A stretch of DNA of 64,000 bases from the NCBI GenBank assembly GCA_963578825.1, contig CAUZDW010000002.1:1-64000 (forward strand), read 5' to 3'. Below, in pieces: positions 35,994-43,000 of this stretch. The notes below the pieces were generated by a model, which was given only the letters and a program-made list of their open reading frames with translations, searched no databases and was not told the origin of the DNA. The translations under genes were made by a program, and so were the position numbers. This DNA is from JAJDNS01 sp963578825. GTDB lineage: Bacteria; Acidobacteriota; Vicinamibacteria; Fen-336. The first letter of the stretch is position 1, and every line of letters begins with the position of its first letter.

Positions 35994-37292
35994 ATGCGCC
36001 CCTCCCACCCCCGTCGGCTCGCCGGGCTGTACCTCGCGCAGCGCACGCGCTTCGGCGTGAAGTTCGGCCTGGACACGATCCGCGCGCTCATGGAAGAGAT
36101 GGGCCACCCCGAACGGGCCTTTCCGACGCTCCTCGTGGCGGGCACGAACGGGAAGGGCTCGGTCGTGGCCTACGTCGACTCGGTCCTTCGCGCCTCCGGA
36201 CTGCGAACCGGCCGGTACACCTCGCCGCATCTGGTCCGGGTGAACGAGCGCATCGCAGTGAATGGTCGCGACATCACCGATCACGACTTCGAGCGGGCCG
36301 TGCGCGCCGTGCGTGCCGCCGCGGAGCGACTCGTCCGTCGCGGCACGATCGGTGCCCACCCGACTTTCTTCGAGGCCCTGACCGCCGCCGCGCTCGTGCA
36401 CTTCCGCCGCAAGCGCGTGGACGTCGCCGTCCTCGAGGTCGGCCTCGGTGCGCGCCTCGACGCCACGAACGTGGCGGATCCCATGGCATCGGCCATCGTC
36501 AGCGTGGCCCTCGATCATCAGGTCTATCTCGGGAAGACGCTGGCTTCCATCGCCAGGGAGAAGTCCAGCGTGATGCGCCGGGGGCGGCCCGCCGTGGTCG
36601 GACCTCTTCCTGCATCGGCGCTCGGCGCCGTTCGCGCGCAGGCGCGCCGGAGCGGAGCGCGCCTGGTCATAGCCGGGCGCGGCTGTGGCATCTCGGTGAA
36701 AGGGGAGAGCGGCGACCTCGTCGACGTGCGGACGCCCACGCGCGCCTACGCCGGAGTCCGCCCGCTCCACGGCCTGCACCAGCGCGACAACCTGCTCGTG
36801 GCCGTCCGCCTCCTCGAGGAGGCCCGTGTGGCAGGCCTCCCGGTCGACCTGGATCGTCTTCCGGCGGCGATCTCGGGCGCACGCTGGCCCGGGCGGCTCG
36901 AGTGGATCGACGGGAACCCACCGCTCCTCCTCGACGGAGCGCACAATCCTGCCGGAGCGCGGGCTCTCGCAGCGCACCTCGGGCATCGTCCCTACGTGCT
37001 CCTCTTTGCCGCAATGAACGACAAGGACGTTGCGGGTATCGCGCGGGCTCTCTTCGCTCGCGCGTTCGACGTGGTGCTCACCCGTCCGCAGCTGCGCCGG
37101 GCCCTCGACCCGGCCGAGCTGTCGCGCCGGGCCGGACCGCTGGCTGCCGAGGCCCACCGGGCGCCCGGCGTCTCCAGCGGTCTCGCCCTGGCCCGCCGGC
37201 GCGCGCGAGCCGCCGGCCCCGGCACGCCGGTGGTCGTGGCCGGGACGCTCTTCCTCGTGGGCGAGGTGAAGGGACTCCTGGAGCGTCGCTGA
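35994..37292 (+). CDS. folC: Folylpolyglutamate / dihydrofolate synthase FolC
   Basis: A 432-residue Mur-ligase-family enzyme that adds glutamate to dihydropteroate and to reduced folates. KFGLDTIRALMEEMG leads to the P-loop VAGTNGKGSVVAYVDSVL, followed by the folate-loop region YTSPHLVRVNERI. The second-domain motif LLLDGAHNPAGARALAAHL is diagnostic. It diverges from the distal mraZ across a 129-base gap that contains the mraZ boxes and a possible extended -10. folK lies about 9 kb further on. Confidence 0.93.
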   Translation: MRPSHPRRLAGLYLAQRTRFGVKFGLDTIRALMEEMGHPERAFPTLLVAGTNGKGSVVAYVDSVLRASGLRTGRYTSPHLVRVNERIAVNGRDITDHDFERAVRAVRAAAERLVRRGTIGAHPTFFEALTAAALVHFRRKRVDVAVLEVGLGARLDATNVADPMASAIVSVALDHQVYLGKTLASIAREKSSVMRRGRPAVVGPLPASALGAVRAQARRSGARLVIAGRGCGISVKGESGDLVDVRTPTRAYAGVRPLHGLHQRDNLLVAVRLLEEARVAGLPVDLDRLPAAISGARWPGRLEWIDGNPPLLLDGAHNPAGARALAAHLGHRPYVLLFAAMNDKDVAGIARALFARAFDVVLTRPQLRRALDPAELSRRAGPLAAEAHRAPGVSSGLALARRRARAAGPGTPVVVAGTLFLVGEVKGLLERR

Positions 37293-37360
37293 GACCCAAC
37301 GGACGATTGACTCGGCGGCAACGGGTGTGCTCTGCTGCTGAGCGGGGGTTTTCGGGACCG

Positions 37361-37651
37361 ATGGTTCTCAATCAAGCCCACGGCATGCGACTCGGCATCG
37401 TGCTGGCGCTCCTCGTGAGCGTGGGTGTCCTGCTGGGCCTGAGCGCCCTCACCCACTCCCACGACAGCGGTCTCACCCCGAGTCACTGCGAGGCCTGCCG
37501 CTGGGCCGGCGACGGCTCGCCGGCGCTGGTCGTGCTGCTGGCCTCTCTTCTGACCTTGCCCGAGGCCGGGCAAGCAGGAACCCTGCTCACGCCTTTTCGA
37601 GCCCAGGCGTCCCGTCGGCGAGTCCGTTCCCGCGGCCCTCCCTTCGTCTGA
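37361..37651 (+). CDS. Small His/Cys envelope protein before TonB receptor
   Basis: A 96-residue protein (or 88 from the ATG at 37385). It has a first hydrophobic segment (MRLGIVLALLVSVGVLLGLSAL), then a His/Cys stretch (THSHDSGLTPSHCEACRW), a second short hydrophobic segment (about residues 55-68), and a basic tail. The H-x-H ... H-C-x2-C pattern between two hydrophobic segments resembles DUF2946-type periplasmic metal-site proteins often found beside metal-related TonB receptors. The next gene is such a receptor on the same strand 99 bases on. Neither candidate start has a strong ribosome site. Confidence 0.6.
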   Translation: MVLNQAHGMRLGIVLALLVSVGVLLGLSALTHSHDSGLTPSHCEACRWAGDGSPALVVLLASLLTLPEAGQAGTLLTPFRAQASRRRVRSRGPPFV

Positions 37652-37676
37652 CGAGACTCGTCGGCGGCCGTGCACC

Positions 37677-37704
37677 CCCTGGCACGCGCGAGCCCGTGCC
37701 AGGG
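37677..37704 (+). promoter_or_regulatory. Perfect hairpin before the TonB receptor gene
   Basis: CCCTGGCACG (37677-37686) and CGTGCCAGGG (37695-37704) form a 10-bp perfect stem with an eight-base loop, 46 bases before the receptor ATG. It could be a regulator site, an attenuator or a terminator of the small upstream gene. No riboswitch core (for example a B12 box) is recognisable. Confidence 0.45.
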
Positions 37705-37750
37705 CCCCGAGCCATCGCCGCCTCATTGGTCATTCGAGAAGAGAGAGCTC

Positions 37751-40117
37751 ATGTCCCCTGTCGTCACTGCCGCTCGTCGCCCCCCGAGGGGCCGTTGTCG
37801 CGGCCGGCCACTCGCCGGTGCCATGGCGGTTCTCGTCGTCGGTCTGGCGGCCCCGGACGCCAGCCCCCACCCCGCCATCGCTCCTGCAGTCGAGGGAGCG
37901 GCCACTCTCGTCGGGACCGTCCAGGCCCCCAGAGGCATCATCGTCGGCGACGCCACCGTCGTCGTGACGGAGCTGCACCGCGCGGTCACCGTGGATGAGA
38001 CAGGCGCGTTCCGCATCGACGACCTGCCCGCCGGCGAGTACCTGATCCAGATCACCAGCCCGCGATGGGGCCAGGCCGTGCGCCGCATCGACCTTCAGCC
38101 GGACCAGGAGACGCGCCTCGAGGTCGAGCTCGACCTGGCGCTGCACCACGAGGCGGTCGTGGTCACCGCCCGCACGGACGACCACGGCCTGAACGAGCTG
38201 ACCCGGCCGGTCACGGTCCTGAGCGGCGACGAGCTCCGCATCCGCGATCAGCCCACCATCGGCGACACTCTCGCTCAGCAGCCCGGGGTGAGCGCTACGG
38301 GCTACACGCCTGGCGCCAGCCGACCTGTGATTCGCGGACTGCAGGGCGATCGGATCCGGGTGCTCGAAAACGGCATCGGCTCCCTCGACGTGTCGGACAC
38401 CAGCCCCGACCACGCCGTCGGCGTCGATCCGCTCTCCGTCGAGCAGGCCGAGATCGTCCGCGGACCGGCGACGCTGCTCTACGGCTCGAACGCCGTGGGC
38501 GGAGTCGTCAACGTGCTCACGGACCGGATCCCCAGGGTACGCAGAGACAGGCCCATGAACGGATCTTTCGATCTGTTCGGAGGCACCGTCGCCGACTACT
38601 GGGGTGGCCGCGCCGCGGTGAACGGCGGAGCGGGTCCGCTTCGAGCCCACGCCGACTTCGTGAAGCGCCGAACCAGGGACTACTCCATTCCCGGCTACGC
38701 CTGGTCGGAGGCCCTCCGTCACGAGGAAGAGGAACACGATCACGACCAGGGGGTCGAGTCGCCGTTCGGCTTCCTGCCCAACAGCGACGTCGACAGCCAG
38801 GGGGGAAGCGTCGGCGTCTCTCTCGTCGGGAACAGGGGTTTCATCGGCGGCTCGTTCACGGGCTTCGACAGCAACTTCGGCATCCCGCCGGGGGTGCACG
38901 CCGAGGACGACGGGGGGCACGAGAGCGAGGGAGGCGAAGACGACACCGTCCGTTCCGACATGAGACAGCGACGCTTCGACGTGAGCGGGGAGCTGCACGA
39001 GCCCTTCGGCGGCTTCCGGGCCGCCAAGCTCCGCTTCGGCGTCGCCGACTACGAGCACGCCGAGATCGAGGGCGGCGAGATCGGCACACAGTTCTTCAGC
39101 GACGCGTGGGAGGGGCGCCTCGAGCTGGTTCACGGGCCGTGGGGCATCACCTCGGGGTCCTTTGGGCTTCAGGTCGGCCACCGAGACCTGGAGGCGGCGG
39201 GAGCGGAGGCCTTCATGCCGCCGACGAGGACGAACGTTCTGGGGCTCTTCGCCTTCGAGGAGCTGGGAACCGGCCCGTGGAAGCTCCAGCTCGGTGCCCG
39301 CTACGAGAACCAGGGGATCGAAGCCTTCGGCGACGATCCCAGCTCCCGGGACCTGCACGGCTTCACGGCGTCGGCGGGTACGACGTGGAAGGGCGACTCC
39401 GGCTGGGCAGTGGGCCTCTCCGTCACCCGTGCCGACCGATTGCCGACCGCGATCGAGCTCTACGCCGACGGGCCGCACATCGCCACGCGAGCGTACGAGA
39501 TCGGCAGCCCCGACCTCGACAAGGAGACGAGCTGGGGCCTTGACGCGACGTTCGGCCAGCGCGAGGGTCCCCTCACGGTGGAGGTGAGCGGTTTTGTCAA
39601 CGCCTTCGACGGGTACATCCACGAACGCTTCACCGGTGAGGTGCGCGACGGCCTCTTCGTCGTCGAGTTCACCCAGGCTGACGCTCTCTTCTACGGCTTC
39701 GAGCTCCAAGCCGCCGTCGACGTCATCCACCGCGGCGCCCGTCACCTCGACCTCGAGCTCGTGGCCGACTACGTCCGGGCGGAGCTTCGGAACACCGGCG
39801 AGCCGATCCCCCGGATTCCACCCTTCGGCTGGGGAGCCACGCTGCACTATCGGGACCTCCACTGGACGGGACGTCTCGAGGTGTACGGCAAGGCGAAGCA
39901 GACCCGCACCGCGGACCTGGAGCTGCCGACCAGCGGCTACATGTTCCTGAACGCCAGCGTCGGCTACCGCTTCTTCTTCGGACGCAGCGTCACCGAGCTG
40001 ACCCTGGTTTGCCGAAACCTCACCAAAGCCGAGGGCCGCAACCACGTCTCGTTCACCAAGGAGTTCGTGCCCCTGACGGGCCGTGACGTGCGCCTGGCGC
40101 TTCGCGTGAGCTTCTGA
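37751..40117 (+). CDS. TonB-dependent receptor, ZnuD-like
   Basis: A 788-residue outer-membrane receptor. A signal peptide (about 1-38) and a carboxypeptidase-regulatory-like beta domain (about 45-125, LVGTVQAPRGIIVGDATVVV) precede the plug (PVTVLSGDELRIRDQPTIGDTLAQQPGV ... VIRGLQGDRIRVLENG ... AEIVRGPATLLYGSNAVGGVVNV) and a 22-strand barrel ending in aromatic-type RLALRVSF. Loops contain HEEEEHDHDQ and HAEDDGGHESEGGEDD, like the His/Asp-rich loops of the zinc receptor ZnuD. Zinc or another metal is therefore the likely cargo, which is inference. ATG 37751 follows AAGAGAGAG. Confidence 0.88.
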   Translation: MSPVVTAARRPPRGRCRGRPLAGAMAVLVVGLAAPDASPHPAIAPAVEGAATLVGTVQAPRGIIVGDATVVVTELHRAVTVDETGAFRIDDLPAGEYLIQITSPRWGQAVRRIDLQPDQETRLEVELDLALHHEAVVVTARTDDHGLNELTRPVTVLSGDELRIRDQPTIGDTLAQQPGVSATGYTPGASRPVIRGLQGDRIRVLENGIGSLDVSDTSPDHAVGVDPLSVEQAEIVRGPATLLYGSNAVGGVVNVLTDRIPRVRRDRPMNGSFDLFGGTVADYWGGRAAVNGGAGPLRAHADFVKRRTRDYSIPGYAWSEALRHEEEEHDHDQGVESPFGFLPNSDVDSQGGSVGVSLVGNRGFIGGSFTGFDSNFGIPPGVHAEDDGGHESEGGEDDTVRSDMRQRRFDVSGELHEPFGGFRAAKLRFGVADYEHAEIEGGEIGTQFFSDAWEGRLELVHGPWGITSGSFGLQVGHRDLEAAGAEAFMPPTRTNVLGLFAFEELGTGPWKLQLGARYENQGIEAFGDDPSSRDLHGFTASAGTTWKGDSGWAVGLSVTRADRLPTAIELYADGPHIATRAYEIGSPDLDKETSWGLDATFGQREGPLTVEVSGFVNAFDGYIHERFTGEVRDGLFVVEFTQADALFYGFELQAAVDVIHRGARHLDLELVADYVRAELRNTGEPIPRIPPFGWGATLHYRDLHWTGRLEVYGKAKQTRTADLELPTSGYMFLNASVGYRFFFGRSVTELTLVCRNLTKAEGRNHVSFTKEFVPLTGRDVRLALRVSF

Positions 40118-40145
40118 GCCGTCCGGGGCGCGTTGCGGGGCGGGA

Positions 40146-40169
40146 GGCTCCCTATTGGCCTGGGGAGCC
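40146..40169 (+). terminator. Hairpin after the TonB receptor gene
   Basis: GGCTCCC (40146-40152) and GGGAGCC (40163-40169) pair over seven bases with a ten-base loop, about 30 bases after the receptor stop. There is no T-run, so the terminator call is tentative. Confidence 0.4.
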
Positions 40170-40226
40170 CACGAGAGTGCCCCGAAACCTCGAGACTCCA
40201 TGGGATCAGTGGACATGGAAGGTGTA

Positions 40227-40262
40227 GACTAGTAGTCCAAAGGTGCAACCATTTGCAACCAT
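40227..40262 (+). promoter_or_regulatory. Operator-like repeats before the toxin-antitoxin pair
   Basis: A perfect palindrome GACTA-G-TAGTC (40227-40237) is followed by two direct copies of TGCAACCAT (40244-40252 and 40254-40262) on a 10-bp period, ending 22 bases before the antitoxin ATG. Ribbon-helix-helix antitoxins bind such short palindromes or helical-period repeats to repress their own operon, so autoregulation is likely. Confidence 0.6.
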
Positions 40263-40284
40263 AGGCTCGTGAGAGGGAGAGAAG

Positions 40285-40560
40285 ATGGCGGCAACGACAG
40301 TTGGGATCAAGCTGAATGGAGAGACGAGAGAGCGGCTGAGAAAGCTCGGCGAGGCCAGGGAACGCTCCACCCATTGGCTCATGAAGGAAGCCATCGCGCG
40401 CTATCTCGAGACCGAGGAACGGTACGAGCGCGAAAAGGCCGAGGACCTGGCGCGATGGCAGCGCTATGTCGACACCGGAGCCGCGATCTCGCATGAGGAG
40501 GTCACGGGCCGTCTGGACACATTGGCCGAGGAGGCGGCTCGGAAGGCCGGTGGTGCATGA
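40285..40560 (+). CDS. Ribbon-helix-helix antitoxin
   Basis: A 91-residue protein. The N-terminal RHH motif (TTVGIKLNGETRERLRKLGEARERSTHWLMKEAI) gives a DNA-binding strand and two helices. The acidic and charged C-terminus (about 48-91) is where such antitoxins wrap the toxin. It matches the CopG/ParD class paired with ParE toxins. A GGGAGAG ribosome site precedes the ATG, and operator-like repeats lie just upstream. The stop overlaps the toxin ATG (ATGA). Confidence 0.85.
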   Translation: MAATTVGIKLNGETRERLRKLGEARERSTHWLMKEAIARYLETEERYEREKAEDLARWQRYVDTGAAISHEEVTGRLDTLAEEAARKAGGA

Positions 40561-40841
40561 GGGTTGTGTGGCTCCCCGAGGCTCTTGAGGACGTCGAACG
40601 GCTCTACGGTTTCCTGATCGGGAAGGACGCGCTGGCCGCGGAGCGCGCCATGCGCGCGATCTCGAGCAGCGCCGACGGGCTTCAGGATCTTCCTCAGATC
40701 GGTCGCCCGATGGGCGACGACACCGGTCGCAGGGAGCTCATCGTGCCCTTTGGTGCGGGTGCTTACGTTCTTCGATACCGAGTCCATCGCGATGCAGTCG
40801 TGGTCATTCGCGTCTGGCACAGCCGCGAGGTGCGCGAGTGA
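40557..40841 (+). CDS. ParE/RelE-family toxin
   Basis: A 94-residue protein of the RelE/ParE superfamily. VVWLPEALEDVERLYGFLIGKD is the N-terminal helical hairpin after the first strand. LQDLPQIGRPMGDD and the core RRELIVPFGAGAYVLRYRVHRDAVVVIRVWHSRE give the C-terminal sheet, with the conserved Arg before the last strand. ParE members poison DNA gyrase whereas RelE members cut mRNA in the ribosome; the sequence here is closer to ParE (WHSRE ending), but the target is not certain. Translation is coupled to the antitoxin. Confidence 0.85.
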   Translation: MRVVWLPEALEDVERLYGFLIGKDALAAERAMRAISSSADGLQDLPQIGRPMGDDTGRRELIVPFGAGAYVLRYRVHRDAVVVIRVWHSREVRE

Positions 40842-40873
40842 GCCGCGGTGGGTGTGGGAACCGACTGGTTTCG

Positions 40874-41413
40874 CTACTGCAAGGCGGGGTCCGGCTCGAG
40901 AAGCCCCCGGAAGTGGGCCAGCGCTTCGGGCGTGTCCCACACCGCCGGGCCCAGGTAGTGCCGCAGGAGGACGCCCTGGCGACCGAGGACAAAGGTCGCC
41001 GGATACACCATGGTGCGATAGTCGACGGCGGCGGTGCGCCCCCCTGGATCCAGGAGAATCGGCAGGGTGAGCTCGTGGTCCTCCACGAACTCCCGGAGCC
41101 TGTCCTCGTCCTCGTCAGTCGAGACCGTCACGACGGCCAGGCCCTCGGGGCCGAGGGCGCGGTGCAGGCGTTCGAGCGACGGCATCTCGGCGACGCACGG
41201 CGCGCACCACGTGGCCCAGAAGTTCAGGACCACCACCTTGCCGCGATACGAGGCGAGATCTACCCCGTCTCCCCCCAGGGAGGTGAGGGAAAACGGAGGA
41301 GCTTCCGTTCCCTCCTGCAGCGCGAAACCCTGCTCCTCCCCGAGGTGGACGTAGCCGAAGGCCACCGCCACGACGACCGCCACGATCGCCGCCTTTCGAA
41401 AAGCGCTCTTCAT
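40874..41413 (-). CDS. TlpA-like thiol:disulfide oxidoreductase
   Basis: A 179-residue thioredoxin-fold protein anchored by an N-terminal signal-anchor (about 7-22), so the catalytic domain is periplasmic. The active site is WCAPC (Cys70, Cys73), preceded by GKVVVLNFWAT and followed by cis-Pro region VYPATFVLGRQG. Such proteins reduce disulfides for cytochrome c maturation or protect periplasmic thiols. It is the last gene of a fur-apbE-tlpA run, 19 bases after apbE. Its 3' end faces the toxin gene. Confidence 0.9.
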   Translation of the reverse strand: MKSAFRKAAIVAVVVAVAFGYVHLGEEQGFALQEGTEAPPFSLTSLGGDGVDLASYRGKVVVLNFWATWCAPCVAEMPSLERLHRALGPEGLAVVTVSTDEDEDRLREFVEDHELTLPILLDPGGRTAAVDYRTMVYPATFVLGRQGVLLRHYLGPAVWDTPEALAHFRGLLEPDPALQ

Positions 41414-41432
41414 GCCTCTTCGATTGTAGGAG

Positions 41433-42437
41433 CTATCTCACTTCCACCCCCGGGGCCGCGACGAGACCATGCGCAGCGGAGAAACCCGGGGTCGTGCGCA
41501 CGAGGCGGCGTCCGTTCTCGAGGAGGAGCACGAGACCGGCGGCGTCGCGCTTGTGGACGAGAGCCAGCCCATCCTCGGCTCCGAGGACCATGACGGCCGT
41601 GGAGAGAGCGTCGGCCTCGAGGGCGCTCGACGCCACGACCGTGGCCTGAAGGACGCCGCGCGCCGGCTCGCCTGTCCGCGGGTCGAGAATGTGACCGGGC
41701 CTCTGGTCTCCTCCAGATGTGCCGACGGCGGTGACCACCCGAAACGCGGCCCATGGACGGTCGAGTCCGGTGGGGTCGTTGAGGTCGACCGTCAGGGGTT
41801 CGCCGAAGACGGCGAGAGTGCTCCCCCCGAGATCGACGAGGCCGCTCGTCGCCCCGGCCGTTCGAAGCACCGACAGAGCCAGATCCGCGGCGTGGCCCTT
41901 GGCGAGCCCATCCAGGACGAGCCGGGCCCCGGCCGCGAGATGAACCCTCCGCGCCGAAACGTCGAGGCGCACGTTCTCGTAGCCCACGCGGGCGAGAAGA
42001 GCGCGCCTCTCTTCCGGGTCCAGCGAACGTGCCGGTTGGCCGAAACCTCCGGCCGCTCGCACAAGGGGCTCCACCGTCGGATCAAAGGCCCCGTCCGAGG
42101 CCGCAGCCACGGCGAGCGCGTGCCGAATGACCTCGAACGTCTCCACGGAAACGACACCGTGACCGGTGCGGTTGAGGCCCGCGAGCTCGGACTCCTTCCA
42201 GAGCGACATACGCTCGTCGACCCTGGCCAGGGCGGAGAAGGCGGCGTCGAGGGCGGACGCCGGCTCGGCGAGGCCGCCGACACGAATCTCGGCGGTCGTC
42301 CCCATCATGACGCGGATCTCCCGCGCCGGGCCGGCGCCCGCTTCGTTCGAGACGCCAGCAGGGTCGGGGGACTGACAGGAACTGAGCAGGGAGGCCACGG
42401 CGAGAGACAAGAGTCGAGCGGCGCTCGGCCGCGTCAC
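41433..42437 (-). CDS. apbE: FAD:protein FMN transferase ApbE, lipoprotein
   Basis: A 334-residue ApbE. A lipoprotein signal peptide with lipobox LSSC (Cys21) places it in the periplasm. MMGTTAEIRV, LDGLAKGHAADLA, VDLGGS, HILDPRTGEPARGV and ADALSTAVMVLG are the flavin- and metal-binding signatures. ApbE transfers FMN from FAD to a Thr of target proteins such as Nqr/Rnf subunits; none is in the window. I use GTG 42437, overlapping the fur stop (GTGA); the longer frame is fur shadow. Confidence 0.92.
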   Translation of the reverse strand: MTRPSAARLLSLAVASLLSSCQSPDPAGVSNEAGAGPAREIRVMMGTTAEIRVGGLAEPASALDAAFSALARVDERMSLWKESELAGLNRTGHGVVSVETFEVIRHALAVAAASDGAFDPTVEPLVRAAGGFGQPARSLDPEERRALLARVGYENVRLDVSARRVHLAAGARLVLDGLAKGHAADLALSVLRTAGATSGLVDLGGSTLAVFGEPLTVDLNDPTGLDRPWAAFRVVTAVGTSGGDQRPGHILDPRTGEPARGVLQATVVASSALEADALSTAVMVLGAEDGLALVHKRDAAGLVLLLENGRRLVRTTPGFSAAHGLVAAPGVEVR

Positions 42438-42913
42438 GCCCGCGACGAGCTGCTTCGGGAAGAGCTCGACGTCTTTGCGACGCACTTCCGACACAGACCG
42501 AGGATGTGATGGCGGTGGCCCTCGATCTCGAATCCGATGCCACGGGCGATCCTCTCTTGAATCTGCTCGATCTCCGGGCTCTTGAACTCGAATATCTCGC
42601 CGCACGACCCGCAGATGAAGTGATCGTGATGGTCGCGGTTCCAGAGCGTCTCGAAACGCGCCTCGGCGCCATAGGTCAGCTCGCTGGCCAGGCCCGCGTC
42701 CTTGAAGAGCTTCAGGCTGCGGTAGATCGTGGTGCGTCCGATGTCTGCTCGACGCCTCCGGACGATCCGCAGCAGCTCCTCGACGGAGACGTGCCGCCCC
42801 GTCCTCAAGAAGGCCTCCAGGATCACCTCGCGCTGGGCGCTGCGCTTCAGCCCGTGCCGAGCAAGGTGGGCCGTCAGAACTTCCTTTTCTTCCCGCCCCA
42901 GTGTGCTGGCCAT
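42434..42913 (-). CDS. Fur-family metalloregulator
   Basis: A 159-residue Fur-family repressor. The winged helix (LKRSAQREVILEAFLRTGRHVSVEELL ... IGRTTIYRSLKLFKDAGLA) is followed by the dimerisation domain with metal sites: HHDHFICGSCGEIFEF (HHDH and a CxxC), IEGHRHHILGLCRKC (HxHH and a second CxxC). Two CxxC pairs mean a structural zinc site. It could be Fur, Zur, Mur or PerR; the residues do not decide. Linked apbE and tlpA genes and a nearby ZnuD-like receptor make iron or zinc control plausible. The C-terminus is a Ser/Arg-rich tail. Confidence 0.9.
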   Translation of the reverse strand: MASTLGREEKEVLTAHLARHGLKRSAQREVILEAFLRTGRHVSVEELLRIVRRRRADIGRTTIYRSLKLFKDAGLASELTYGAEARFETLWNRDHHDHFICGSCGEIFEFKSPEIEQIQERIARGIGFEIEGHRHHILGLCRKCVAKTSSSSRSSSSRA

Positions 42914-42924
42914 GCGAATGCTGG

Positions 42925-42954
42925 AGCCTAGCGCTGGTGGTCGAGGGCTGTCAA
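42925..42954 (-). promoter_or_regulatory. Promoter of the fur-apbE-tlpA operon
   Basis: Minus-strand TTGACA (42949-42954), 18-base spacer and TAGGCT (42925-42930). The expected start of transcription is only about five bases before the fur ATG at 42913, and no ribosome site is seen, so the message may be near-leaderless. Confidence 0.5.
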
Positions 42955-43000
42955 CGATGGCTCCGCGGCGGTCGCGCGGGTTGCTTGCGAAGCGCCGGCT

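Noticed and set aside
35349..37157. A 602-residue minus-strand frame fusing the distal mraZ to sequence antisense to folC
   Set aside because: Only the last 171 residues are MraZ. The rest is a shadow of folC.
37652..37750. Cobalamin or other riboswitch before the TonB receptor
   Set aside because: Only a simple 10-bp hairpin is present. There is no B12 box or multi-helix core, and the gap is too short.
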